Of a stretch of 64,000 nucleotides of DNA, positions 10,406-17,987 are shown in pieces (position 1 is the first letter of the stretch; each line of letters opens with the position of its first letter). The stretch is from positions 1-64,000 of the forward strand of contig JACKIV010000001.1 in the NCBI GenBank assembly GCA_020638285.1. The letters are read 5' to 3'. The stretch is from Rhodospirillales bacterium (GTDB lineage Bacteria > Pseudomonadota > Alphaproteobacteria > Micavibrionales > Micavibrionaceae). The position numbers and the translations under genes were made by a program. A model generated the notes under the pieces. It was not told the origin of the DNA. It saw only the letters and a list, made by a program, of their open reading frames with translations, and made no database searches.

Positions 10406-10459
10406 ATCGCCCACCTTTTTCTTTTATGTGTCCGGCGGTTTTTCCGCCTTCATCTCCGG

Positions 10460-11026
10460 TTATACCCGTGTGATCGTGGGGGATTTTCTTCCCCGTACGA
10501 ACGCGACTTCCTGCATGGTGAAAGAACCGATTACACGCCCGCTGAACATCGGTTCGAATCTGTATTGAACGGTGACGACCAGAACGCCTTCGCCCGGCGC
10601 GCCGATGGCCGAAGTGCTGTCGACCGCCACATCGTTCGGGGACATGTTGCGCGTCTCGCGCCACAGAATCACGGGCGCGCCGGAGCTGTCGAACTGGATG
10701 CTGGCGATATCGATTCCAAAACTGTCCGTTGGAAAGGGCATAAGCGCCAGACGTGCGGCCTCCACGGCACTGTCAATCTCGGAACTGCTGGCCGTGGATT
10801 TACGCGCGAGCAGATCGGCGCTGACCTGAGATCCGGAGATGACTTTCTGGTTGGTCAGGATGGCGTCGCCAATATCGACCATGCCCATGAGCAACGTCAT
10901 CAGGATGGGAAACAAAAGCGCGGCTTCGATGGCGGCGGAGCCGTCTTCGCGGCAGAAAAAGCGTTTTGTGCGGATTCCGGCCTTCAGAAGACGCGCTATG
11001 GCGATCATGCATCCTGCGTTCATCAT
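10460..11026 (-). CDS. TadE-like pilus assembly protein
   Basis: This is a 188-residue TadE-family pseudopilin-like protein. The hallmark is the short basic N-terminus followed by CREDGSAAIEAALLFPI, where the Glu at +5 and the hydrophobic helix resemble a prepilin processing site, and then a soluble, mostly beta C-terminal part. It starts at ATG 11026, overlapping the stop of the upstream TadE gene by four bases (ATGA), and a strong GAGGAGG precedes it, so the two are translationally coupled. Its job is presumably in the Tad pilus at the inner membrane/periplasm. Which of TadE or TadF it corresponds to cannot be settled from sequence alone. Confidence 0.82.
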   Translation of the reverse strand: MMNAGCMIAIARLLKAGIRTKRFFCREDGSAAIEAALLFPILMTLLMGMVDIGDAILTNQKVISGSQVSADLLARKSTASSSEIDSAVEAARLALMPFPTDSFGIDIASIQFDSSGAPVILWRETRNMSPNDVAVDSTSAIGAPGEGVLVVTVQYRFEPMFSGRVIGSFTMQEVAFVRGRKSPTITRV

Positions 11027-11565
11027 GCGCCCTCCTCGCCTTCGAATTCATAAGGTTCTGTTTCCAGAACGACCGTCGACATCAACAGGCGCGACCCGGA
11101 CGCGCCGCCCAGAATGGGGGTCAGAAGCGGCGTCATGAACGGATAGCGGTACGCGGTGCGGATCAGGACCACGTCGCTCGACCCGCCCATGGTAAAGGCG
11201 CGGGTGATGAGGTTTCCGTCTTCGTCGAACTGGGGCGCATAGTCTCCGGCGTCCATAAATCCATCGGGAAGCTGGACGACTTCGATCTGGATGTTGTTGC
11301 AGTTGACCAGCGCCTTGATATTGGCGCACAGCGCCTCGCGGAAGACGGCCTCGGGGTCTGCCGGATTGAGGACCTGAAGCTGGCCGGTCCGGATCATTCG
11401 GGCGGCGGCGGCGGTGGAGCCCTCAAGCAGACTGCCCGCCGTGTACATGAGCGCAATTTCAACAATGCCGAGCATCATTGTGATAAAGGGAATGGCGACC
11501 AGACTGAACTCGATGGCCGTTGTCCCGGCGGTTTCTTTTTTCCAACGCTTTGTAAAATAACCCAT
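11023..11565 (-). CDS. TadE-like pilus assembly protein
   Basis: This is a second TadE-family protein (180 aa), first gene of the three-gene minus-strand tad cluster. The N-terminus KKETAGTTAIEFSLVAIPF has the same G-x-x-A-I-E pattern followed by a hydrophobic helix, with an exported domain carrying a single NCNN cysteine. I use the ATG at 11565; an upstream TTG at 11598 is possible but has no better ribosome site. It overlaps the next TadE gene by four bases. The two TadE proteins are only distantly similar to each other. Confidence 0.82.
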   Translation of the reverse strand: MGYFTKRWKKETAGTTAIEFSLVAIPFITMMLGIVEIALMYTAGSLLEGSTAAAARMIRTGQLQVLNPADPEAVFREALCANIKALVNCNNIQIEVVQLPDGFMDAGDYAPQFDEDGNLITRAFTMGGSSDVVLIRTAYRYPFMTPLLTPILGGASGSRLLMSTVVLETEPYEFEGEEGA

Positions 11566-11869
11566 TTTATTTAAATCCGTTCTTTTTTCCGGGCACAAAA
11601 AAACATGTCCGTTTTCGCCCCGCTTTTTTCAAAGCCTTTTCACGGATTTGACCGTGAAAGTCCCCTCGTTTTGAAAAAGGGGCAGGGCGTGGACATGTTC
11701 CACCTTCAGCCTTATGTTAATACCCAATGTCTCAAGGAAGTGTTAACAGAGAAAGGAGGGAAACGACTCTTGAGTTTGCTCGAAGGTTTTTCATGTGCTA
11801 GGAGGAAAGGATTGAGTCCGTTTACATCCTCTTTGTACGGGGAGAGTCGAAAAGGAGTTCCATTCCATT
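11566..11869. other. intergenic region between tad genes and a secreted orphan
   Basis: This 304-base stretch separates the minus-strand tad cluster from the plus-strand secreted protein, so it should hold divergent promoters. I see no convincing gene. There are GA-rich Shine-Dalgarno-like runs around 11752-11760 and 11801-11808 without a matching ATG, and a loose GTTAA...TTAAC inverted pair around 11716-11745. Confidence 0.5.
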
Positions 11870-12316
11870 ATGATGAGACTGTTTCTGAGCGTCCTTTTGT
11901 GTTTGATATCCTTTTCCGTTCTGTCACGGGCCGAAAGCTCTGACCCACCTCCGCGGGAGACTTCAACTATGGCCGAGTCTGTTTGGTACACGTGCGATCC
12001 CTGTGAGGGGATTACGATAGAGAAGTATGACCACGCTTCCGATCCCAAGCCTGCGAAGCAGGTTAAATTAACTCTTCAGGAAGCAATTGGGGAAATTCTG
12101 GGCGCTTTAGAGAGGATCCCGCCGAAGGGTGATATGTTTATCAGCTTCACTCCCGCTGTTGAATATGTCCGGATGACGATCCATGGTTCAGATCACTTTG
12201 ATGTTGTTGAGTTTTATGACGGTAGGATAAAAACGCCTGATACAACTTTCCTGACACGTGGCAACGAAGATGAGGCGGCTTTGTTTGCGTTGGTAAAAGA
12301 GGCGTTGGGTTTGTAG
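11870..12316 (+). CDS. secreted protein of unknown function
   Basis: I do not recognise this 148-residue protein. It begins with a clear signal peptide (MMRLFLSVLLCLISF, then a likely cleavage after SRA), so it should be periplasmic or exported. The mature part contains CDPC, a two-cysteine pair in a WYTCDPCEGI context, and an EVVEF-like beta segment (DHFDVVEFYDGR) next to a C-terminal helix. AAGGAG lies 12 bases before the ATG at 11870; a second ATG follows immediately at 11873. Its GC and third-position GC appear lower than those of neighbours such as rpoN. It stands alone upstream of rpoN. Confidence 0.7.
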   Translation: MMRLFLSVLLCLISFSVLSRAESSDPPPRETSTMAESVWYTCDPCEGITIEKYDHASDPKPAKQVKLTLQEAIGEILGALERIPPKGDMFISFTPAVEYVRMTIHGSDHFDVVEFYDGRIKTPDTTFLTRGNEDEAALFALVKEALGL

Positions 12317-12338
12317 GGCGTATATGATCTTCAGTCTT

Positions 12339-12362
12339 GCCCGGTTTTTACTGAAACCGGGC
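12339..12362. repeat. 9-bp inverted repeat upstream of rpoN
   Basis: GCCCGGTTT and AAACCGGGC form a perfect nine-base stem around a six-base loop between the secreted orphan (23 bases away) and rpoN (start 23 bases on). No T-run follows, so it may be a weak Rho-independent terminator lacking a U tract or a leader hairpin of rpoN. Confidence 0.55.
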
Positions 12363-12384
12363 GACAGGCATGTTAGAATAAGGC

Positions 12385-13842
12385 ATGTCGAAGTCGTCCC
12401 AGAATCTTGACCTCCGCCAGTCTCAGGGTCTTGTCATGACCCCCCAGTTGCAGCAGGCCATCCGCCTGTTGCAGATGAACAATGCCGAATTGAACGCCTT
12501 TCTGGAGGAGGAAATGGCGGCCAACCCCTTGCTGGAAAAAGCCGGGCCGGAGGGCGAGGAAAGCCCGCCCGGAGAGGGGGACGGCGCGCAGGGTCTGGAT
12601 GGCGGGGATGTCGAGTCCGATTTCGCGCAAGTCTGGGAGAGCAGCAGCTCCGCCCCCGCGCCGGGGGATTTCGATCCCGGCCAGTCCACTGTCGGGCGCG
12701 GCGGCGCGATGAGTTTCGACGGGGCCGAGGAGGGGTTTGAGGTTGGTCTGACTCGTCCCCGAACTTTGCGCGAACATCTTCTGGAGCAGCTTCATATGGA
12801 GGCCTCCGACTCGCGGGACCGGCTTTTGGGTGCGATGCTGATTGATCTGCTCGATGAATCCGGCTATCTGCGCATCGACCGGGCCGATCTGGCCGCGCGG
12901 CTGAACTGTCCCATTGAACGCCTCGGCGCGCTGCTCGACCGGATGAAGGGCTTTGACCCGCCGGGCGTTTTTGCGCGGGATCTGGCCGAATGTCTGGCGA
13001 TCCAGCTGGCCGATCAGGGCAAGCTCGACGGTCCGATGAAAATTCTGCTGGCCAATCTGGACCGCCTTGGCGCGCGGGATTTCAAGACGCTGGGCGCCCT
13101 GTGCGGCGTCAACGAGACGTACCTGAAAGACATGGTCGCCGAGATCCGCGCCCTTAACCCCAAGCCCGCCGCCGATTTCGAGTCCTTTGTCGTGCAGACG
13201 GTCATTCCGGATGTGCTGATGAAAACCCTGCCCCGGCATCTGGGCGGAGGATGGCGGGTGGAACTCAACGCCCAGACCCTGCCCCGCGTTCTGGTCAATC
13301 GCGATTATTATACGGATGTCGCCGGGCGCGCCAGAGACCGGGCGGACCGGGCCTATATTGAAAATCAGGTGGCCTCGGCCAGCTGGATCGTCCGCGCGCT
13401 GGACCAGCGGGCCCAGACGATCCTGAAGGTCGCAGGCGAGATCGTGGAGGCGCAGAACGCTTTTTTCCTCTATGGGATCGAGTGTCTTACACCCCTGACC
13501 CTGCGCGAGGTCGCGGAAAAGACCGGCGTGCATGAAAGCACCGTCAGCCGCGTCACCGCCGGAAAATATATCGGAACGCCGCGCGGGATATTCGAACTGA
13601 AATATTTCTTCACCACGGCGATTGCCGGGGCGGACGGGTCGAGCCATTCGGCCGAATCGGTGCGTGCGCGCATTCGGGCGCTGGTGGATGCCGAAGACCC
13701 GGCGGCGGTTCTGTCAGATGATTCGATCGTGGATATCTTGAAAAAAGAAGGAGTCGATATCGCCCGGCGCACCGTGGCCAAATACCGGGAGTCCCTCAAA
13801 ATCCCCTCTTCCGTTCAACGCCGCCGCGAAAAAAACGGGTAA
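12385..13842 (+). CDS. rpoN: RNA polymerase sigma-54 factor
   Basis: RpoN (485 aa) directs RNA polymerase to -24/-12 promoters that need an AAA+ activator, classically in nitrogen control. Region I is the Gln/Leu-rich N-terminus (LVMTPQLQQAIRLLQM), region II is acidic and Gly-rich (residues 50-100), and region III carries the core-binding part, the helix-turn-helix ESTVSRVTAGKYIGTP and the RpoN box with ARRTVAKYRE near the C-terminus. Length is typical. The ATG at 12385 follows AAGG. The usual downstream hpf and ptsN genes are absent; a repeat element and convergent thioredoxin follow. Confidence 0.97.
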   Translation: MSKSSQNLDLRQSQGLVMTPQLQQAIRLLQMNNAELNAFLEEEMAANPLLEKAGPEGEESPPGEGDGAQGLDGGDVESDFAQVWESSSSAPAPGDFDPGQSTVGRGGAMSFDGAEEGFEVGLTRPRTLREHLLEQLHMEASDSRDRLLGAMLIDLLDESGYLRIDRADLAARLNCPIERLGALLDRMKGFDPPGVFARDLAECLAIQLADQGKLDGPMKILLANLDRLGARDFKTLGALCGVNETYLKDMVAEIRALNPKPAADFESFVVQTVIPDVLMKTLPRHLGGGWRVELNAQTLPRVLVNRDYYTDVAGRARDRADRAYIENQVASASWIVRALDQRAQTILKVAGEIVEAQNAFFLYGIECLTPLTLREVAEKTGVHESTVSRVTAGKYIGTPRGIFELKYFFTTAIAGADGSSHSAESVRARIRALVDAEDPAAVLSDDSIVDILKKEGVDIARRTVAKYRESLKIPSSVQRRREKNG

Positions 13843-13860
13843 AAAGGGAGAAAGTTTTCT

Positions 13861-13935
13861 CCCCTCTCTCTTCGCGGAGCCTCGCTTCTCCCTTCCCTCT
13901 CCCCCCACGGGGGAGAGGGATCAAGGGAGAGGGGG
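13861..13935. repeat. dispersed palindromic repeat, copy R1
   Basis: This is a complete copy of an imperfect palindrome of about 75 bp with outer arms CCCCTCTC / GAGAGGGG, a small hairpin around TCGCGGAGCCTCGC, and an inner hairpin CCCTCTCCCCCC...GGGGGAGAGGG. It lies between the convergent rpoN and trxA genes. Other copies are at 30113, 33170 and 38538, with shorter relatives at 31672 and 40354. Confidence 0.85.
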
Positions 13936-13962
13936 CTGGTAATGTCTTGTAAAAAATGAAAT

Positions 13963-14283
13963 TCAGGCCGTTGCCGATTCAATCCACGAGGACAACTGCC
14001 CCTTTGGCATGCCGCCCACGCGGGTATCGACAAGCTGGCCGTCCCGGAACAGCATCAAGGTCGGAATGCCCCGGACGCCGTATTTTGTAGGGGTTTCAGG
14101 GCTCTCATCAATATTGACCTTGACGACTTTGACACGCCCGCGAAGCTCCTCGGCCACCTCGTCCAGAACGGGCGCAAGCATCCGGCACGGTCCGCACCAT
14201 TCCGCCCAGAAATCGACCACAACGGGGCCAGAGGCCTTGAGAACTTCAGATTCGAACGTCTGATCCGTAACTTTATGGGGCAT
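13963..14283 (-). CDS. trxA: thioredoxin
   Basis: This is a standard 106-residue thioredoxin, a cytoplasmic disulphide reductase. The active site WAEWCGPCRM is intact, followed by the conserved Pro loop GIPTLMLF. It has no signal peptide. The ATG at 14283 gives the normal length and follows a GGAG ribosome site; an upstream start would add eight untypical residues. In many alphaproteobacteria trxA lies next to addA; here it stands alone, convergent with rpoN across a repeat element. Confidence 0.95.
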   Translation of the reverse strand: MPHKVTDQTFESEVLKASGPVVVDFWAEWCGPCRMLAPVLDEVAEELRGRVKVVKVNIDESPETPTKYGVRGIPTLMLFRDGQLVDTRVGGMPKGQLSSWIESATA

Positions 14284-14383
14284 GGGGCGCTTTCTCCAAA
14301 GAAACAAAAAACCAACATCTCATGATATGGCGCGCCGGAGCCCCTGGGTCAACCCCTCATGTCTTCGGAAAAAGACGAGTCCT

Positions 14384-14734
14384 TCAAATCGTCATCATCA
14401 AAAATGATATGCAAAATGAAATGACGTAGACGCTCAGGCACGCCGCCATGTAAATCACCCCGCGTGTGTTCGGGGAATAGTATGATAAAATAAAAAACAG
14501 CCCCAGAAGAACGGCATAGGTCATCATGCCCCGCATCATCGGCGGCATGGAGAAATAACCGGTCGCCCCCGTCACTCCGATTCCCGCCCAGGTGAGCAAC
14601 TCGGTCTGAAGGCGCAGGCTGACCAGACACGACAGGGTCAGGGCCGAGGCGTAATACTTCTGGTTTCCGTGCGGGGCCAGAAACGCGACGGGAAGCCACA
14701 GAAAATCCAGCCATTGCACAAAGGCGTATTGCAT
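14384..14734 (-). CDS. small multi-pass membrane protein of unknown function
   Basis: This is a 116-residue protein with about four hydrophobic stretches (near residues 10-20, 28-55, 70-86 and 92-115) and few charges. I do not recognise a family. The aromatic-rich start MQYAFVQWLDFLWLP and the GNQKYYASAL loop are distinctive. It runs divergent to the M48 protease and upstream of trxA on the same strand, 100 bases away. It is probably in the inner membrane. Confidence 0.65.
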   Translation of the reverse strand: MQYAFVQWLDFLWLPVAFLAPHGNQKYYASALTLSCLVSLRLQTELLTWAGIGVTGATGYFSMPPMMRGMMTYAVLLGLFFILSYYSPNTRGVIYMAACLSVYVISFCISFLMMTI

Positions 14735-14773
14735 TCTACATTATCCCTCACTCAAGCAAGGGCATAATATCCC

Positions 14774-16156
14774 ATGATGCGCCGGTCTTCACCATTAAAA
14801 AAGCTTCTGGGCCGGATGCTCTGTCTTCTGGCGGTGCTGTGGGGCGCGGCGTTCCCGGCCTTGGCGGCGGGCGGCGGTCCGCCCATGACCATCATTCGCG
14901 ACACCGAGATTGAAACCACCTTAAAGGAATGGGCCGATCCGGTGATTCGCGCCGCCGGGCTCGATCCCGCCAACGTCCATATCATTCTGGTGCGCGACCC
15001 GGCGGTGAATGCGTTTGTGGCCGGGGGGCCGAATATCTTCGTCTATACCGGCCTGCTCGAAAAATCGCTCAGCGCCGATGAAGTGGTCGGCGTTCTGGCG
15101 CACGAGCTGGGCCATATCGCAGGCGGTCACCTGATTCGCGGGCGCGCGGCTATGGAACGGGCATCGTACGAGTCCATGCTGGGGACGATTCTGGGGATCG
15201 GGGCGGCGGTTCTGACCGGGCAGGGGCAGGCAGGCGCGGCCATCTCCGCCGGATCTCAAAGTATGGCTCTGCGCAATTTTCTCTCTCACAGCCGCGTACA
15301 GGAATCCAGCGCCGATCAGGCCGCCCTGTCCTTTATGCAGCGCGCGCAGATCAACCCGACGGGATTGCTCGATTTTCTGGGGCGTCTGGAGTCCGAGGAA
15401 CTTCTGCCGACCGAGGCGCAAAGCGAATATATCCGCACCCACCCATTGACCCGCAATCGGGTGGATGCTTTGCGCCAGGGTGTGCAGTCTTCCGCGTGGA
15501 AAGATAAATCCGACCCTGATTCGCGGCGGCAGGCCCACGCCCGGATGAAAGCCAAGCTGATCGGATTTATTTCTCCTGAACAGGTGGCCTGGACGTATGA
15601 TGATCGGGATCGTTCGATTGTTGCGCGTTATGCCCGGACCATCGCCGACTGGCAGATGAACCACGTCGATGCTGCCCTGCGCGGGGCGGACGATCTGTTG
15701 TCCGCCGAGCCGGATAACCCGTATTTCCTTGAGGTCAAGGCCCAGATGCTCACGGAATTTGGCCGCGTCCGTCAGGCCGTTCCCCTCTATCGCCGGGCGC
15801 TGGAGCTTTTGCCTGATGCGGATTTGATCCGGGTGGATCTGGCCCGCGTGATGATTGAAACCTCGGGTGACGATCCAAAAATTCTGGCGCAGGCCATCGC
15901 GCACCTTGAACGCGCCGCGCGCGGAGAGGATCGCTCGCCCCTGATCCAGCGTCTTTTGGCCACGGCCTGGGGCAAACAGGGGAACGAGCCCGTTGCCCGG
16001 CTTTATCTGGCCGAGGAAGCCTTGCTGCAACGCCGGATTTCCGATGCGCGGAAACTGGCGGAACAGGCTTTGGCGGACTTGCCAGAAAACAGCCGCGAGC
16101 GCATCCGCGCGCGCGATATTCTCAACGCCGTGGAACGGGCGGAGGCCGCGAAATAG
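14774..16156 (+). CDS. M48 family periplasmic metalloprotease with TPR repeats (BepA-like)
   Basis: This 460-residue protein starts with a signal peptide ending near AFPALAAG, so it works in the periplasm. The zinc motif HELGH is at residues 110-114, and the third ligand Glu lies in VQESSAD near 177. The C-terminal half (about 270-455) is built of TPR-like helix pairs. This matches BepA/YfgC-type proteases that check outer-membrane protein and LPS-translocon assembly. The tandem ATG at 14774/14777 leaves the exact start open. It is divergent to the small membrane protein and convergent with the cytochrome oxidase assembly genes. Confidence 0.9.
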   Translation: MMRRSSPLKKLLGRMLCLLAVLWGAAFPALAAGGGPPMTIIRDTEIETTLKEWADPVIRAAGLDPANVHIILVRDPAVNAFVAGGPNIFVYTGLLEKSLSADEVVGVLAHELGHIAGGHLIRGRAAMERASYESMLGTILGIGAAVLTGQGQAGAAISAGSQSMALRNFLSHSRVQESSADQAALSFMQRAQINPTGLLDFLGRLESEELLPTEAQSEYIRTHPLTRNRVDALRQGVQSSAWKDKSDPDSRRQAHARMKAKLIGFISPEQVAWTYDDRDRSIVARYARTIADWQMNHVDAALRGADDLLSAEPDNPYFLEVKAQMLTEFGRVRQAVPLYRRALELLPDADLIRVDLARVMIETSGDDPKILAQAIAHLERAARGEDRSPLIQRLLATAWGKQGNEPVARLYLAEEALLQRRISDARKLAEQALADLPENSRERIRARDILNAVERAEAAK

Positions 16157-16192
16157 AGTCAGCGCCACTTCGGTGGATATAAAGGTTCCGCC

Positions 16193-16327
16193 CTACCCGC
16201 CGCCGCCCATGCGAATCATGGAGACGATCCAGATCAGGACCACGAAAGCCAGAATCGCGGACAAAAGCGCGCGGTTTTTGGCGCGGCGGCGGCGGACATC
16301 GCCAGACGGGTCAGGTTCCGTGGACAT
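16193..16327 (-). CDS. CoxF-like cytochrome oxidase assembly miniprotein
   Basis: This short frame encodes 44 residues: a hydrophilic, Arg-rich start (DVRRRRAKNRA), one membrane helix (LLSAILAFVVLIWIVSM) and a Gly-rich tail. Its ATG lies inside the last codons of ctaB, overlapping it by 17 bases, so translation is coupled. Tiny single-pass proteins just after ctaB are common in alphaproteobacterial oxidase operons (the CoxF family), where they are thought to aid oxidase assembly. The family assignment rests on position and topology. Confidence 0.7.
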   Translation of the reverse strand: MSTEPDPSGDVRRRRAKNRALLSAILAFVVLIWIVSMIRMGGGG

Positions 16328-17219
16328 CGATCATCAAGGCTCCGAACAGTGCAAAGAGATAAAAAATAGAATAACCGAACATCCGCCGGGCCTTTGCGGT
16401 GATTTTTTCCGGGGCGTTCTCGCGCAAGACCTGCCACGCCGTAAAGACGAAAAACAGACTCAAAAGCATCGCCGCTCCCGCATAGAACGTGCCGCAAAGC
16501 CCCATGGCCCAAGGGGCCAGCGCCGCCGGAACGAGGAGGAGCGTATAAAGAAACATCCGGACCCGCGTGGGGTGCGAGCCTTTGACGACAGGCATCATCG
16601 GAATGTTCGCACGCTCGTAGTCCTGTCCTGCGAACAGGGAGAGCGCCCAGAAATGCGGCGGCGTCCACAGAAAGATAATGGCAAACAGAGCGACGCTCTC
16701 CCATGACACGTCACCCGTTGTGGCGACCCAGCCGATCATCGGGGGAAAGGCTCCTGCCGCGCCGCCGATCACGATGTTTTCCGGCGTCCGGCGCTTCAGG
16801 CCCATCGTATAGATCACCGCATAGAAAAAACTGGCAAAGGCCAGAAGGCCCGCTGCCGCCGCGTTGATCGCAAGCCCCATCGTCATGACGGAAAACAGGC
16901 TCAAGACCAGAGCAAAGGCCAGCGCTTCATCGGGAGCCATGCGCCCTGCGGGCAAAGGCCGGGCGCAGGTCCGGCGCATGAGTGCGTCGATATCCCGGTC
17001 ATACCACATGTTGATGGCGCCTGCCGCCCCCGCACCGAGCGCAAGACACAAAACAGCGACAAAAACCAGAAACGGATGCGTCCGGTCAAAACCGGGGGCC
17101 ACCCACATGCCTGCAAATCCCGTGAAGACGACCAGACTCATCACGCGCGGCTTGAGAAGCCCGATATAGTCGGAAACCGTGGCTTCTGCGGAATGCTGTA
17201 TGACCTGAGAGCCTTGCAT
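16311..17219 (-). CDS. ctaB: protoheme IX farnesyltransferase (heme O synthase)
   Basis: CtaB (302 aa), also called CyoE, attaches a farnesyl chain to heme B to give heme O, the precursor of the heme A used by CtaD. It is an inner-membrane UbiA-family prenyltransferase with about nine helices. The first Asp-rich motif NMWYDRDIDALM is at residues 70-81, with the conserved GAAGAFPPMIGW and TPPHFWALSL segments following. It is cotranscribed with the CoxF-like miniprotein, and the upstream orphan membrane protein and ctaD read the same way. Confidence 0.95.
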   Translation of the reverse strand: MQGSQVIQHSAEATVSDYIGLLKPRVMSLVVFTGFAGMWVAPGFDRTHPFLVFVAVLCLALGAGAAGAINMWYDRDIDALMRRTCARPLPAGRMAPDEALAFALVLSLFSVMTMGLAINAAAAGLLAFASFFYAVIYTMGLKRRTPENIVIGGAAGAFPPMIGWVATTGDVSWESVALFAIIFLWTPPHFWALSLFAGQDYERANIPMMPVVKGSHPTRVRMFLYTLLLVPAALAPWAMGLCGTFYAGAAMLLSLFFVFTAWQVLRENAPEKITAKARRMFGYSIFYLFALFGALMIDVHGT

Positions 17220-17259
17220 GAAACCCTTTTATCACGATCCGGCGGGAGGCGTACAGAGG

Positions 17260-17925
17260 TTAATGCGGGCTGTAGGGACCGCGCGCCCAGAGATGGTTTT
17301 TATAGTCGTAGGTGTGCAGATTGTTATCGTTCCATTCAGAGTATCGTGGGTCGCGGAAACGGCACAAAAGCCAGCTTTCGATATGTTCGTCTTCCTCGCC
17401 CTTCTCGTTAATGGTGAAATAGCGGCGTTGAAGCTGGGAAATGCGGGGGATTCGGATGTTTCCGAGAACCACGTTCCGGGCATCAGGGACTTGTGTTTCA
17501 ATGTTCTCTCCGCCCAGACGCAGATCGTCCGTGTGCGATGTCGCCCAGTCCTCGGACCGCTCGCACAGGGCCTGGGCCCGGCGAACATCCGCTGCGCCGA
17601 AAGTTGCGAATCCGAATTTAAAGAAAAACCACTGCATCAGAATGCAGAAAATAACGCACAACAAAACGGCGTTGAGCAGCTCCAGAGCCGCAGAGGTATA
17701 ACGTGACGAAGCGTTATGAATGATTCCGATCACGATTCCGCCCGGAATGCTGTATCCGAACGTCATGGCCACCAGATTGTCTGTAAAGGACAATGTTCCT
17801 CGAAACACCCATGCGCTCCACAGGCCGAACAAAACTCCGCCCAACAAAATCAGAAGGCATACCGTTGCATGAAAACGGTTGACCCTGTATTCCGCGATCA
17901 GGATTTGAAATATATTCTTGGCCAT
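17260..17925 (-). CDS. membrane protein of unknown function between ctaD and ctaB
   Basis: I do not recognise this 221-residue protein. It has about three hydrophobic stretches in its first half (near residues 22-40, 50-70 and 80-108), and a soluble C-terminal half rich in Arg, Asp and aromatic residues (RISQLQRRYFTINEKG, WNDNNLHTYDYKNHLW). It sits in the slot between ctaD and ctaB, 62 bases after ctaD and 40 before ctaB, where cytochrome oxidase operons often carry assembly factors. It lacks the copper-binding Cys/His pattern of CtaG, so calling it an assembly factor is only a guess. Confidence 0.65.
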   Translation of the reverse strand: MAKNIFQILIAEYRVNRFHATVCLLILLGGVLFGLWSAWVFRGTLSFTDNLVAMTFGYSIPGGIVIGIIHNASSRYTSAALELLNAVLLCVIFCILMQWFFFKFGFATFGAADVRRAQALCERSEDWATSHTDDLRLGGENIETQVPDARNVVLGNIRIPRISQLQRRYFTINEKGEEDEHIESWLLCRFRDPRYSEWNDNNLHTYDYKNHLWARGPYSPH

Positions 17926-17987
17926 AGGGGCGCGTCTTCACTCTTGACAGGAGACTTCGGAAATACACGAGGCCCAAAGGATGAATT

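Noticed and set aside
11605..11943. 112-codon plus-strand frame
   Set aside because: Overlaps the signal peptide of the 11870 gene and has no family-like composition.
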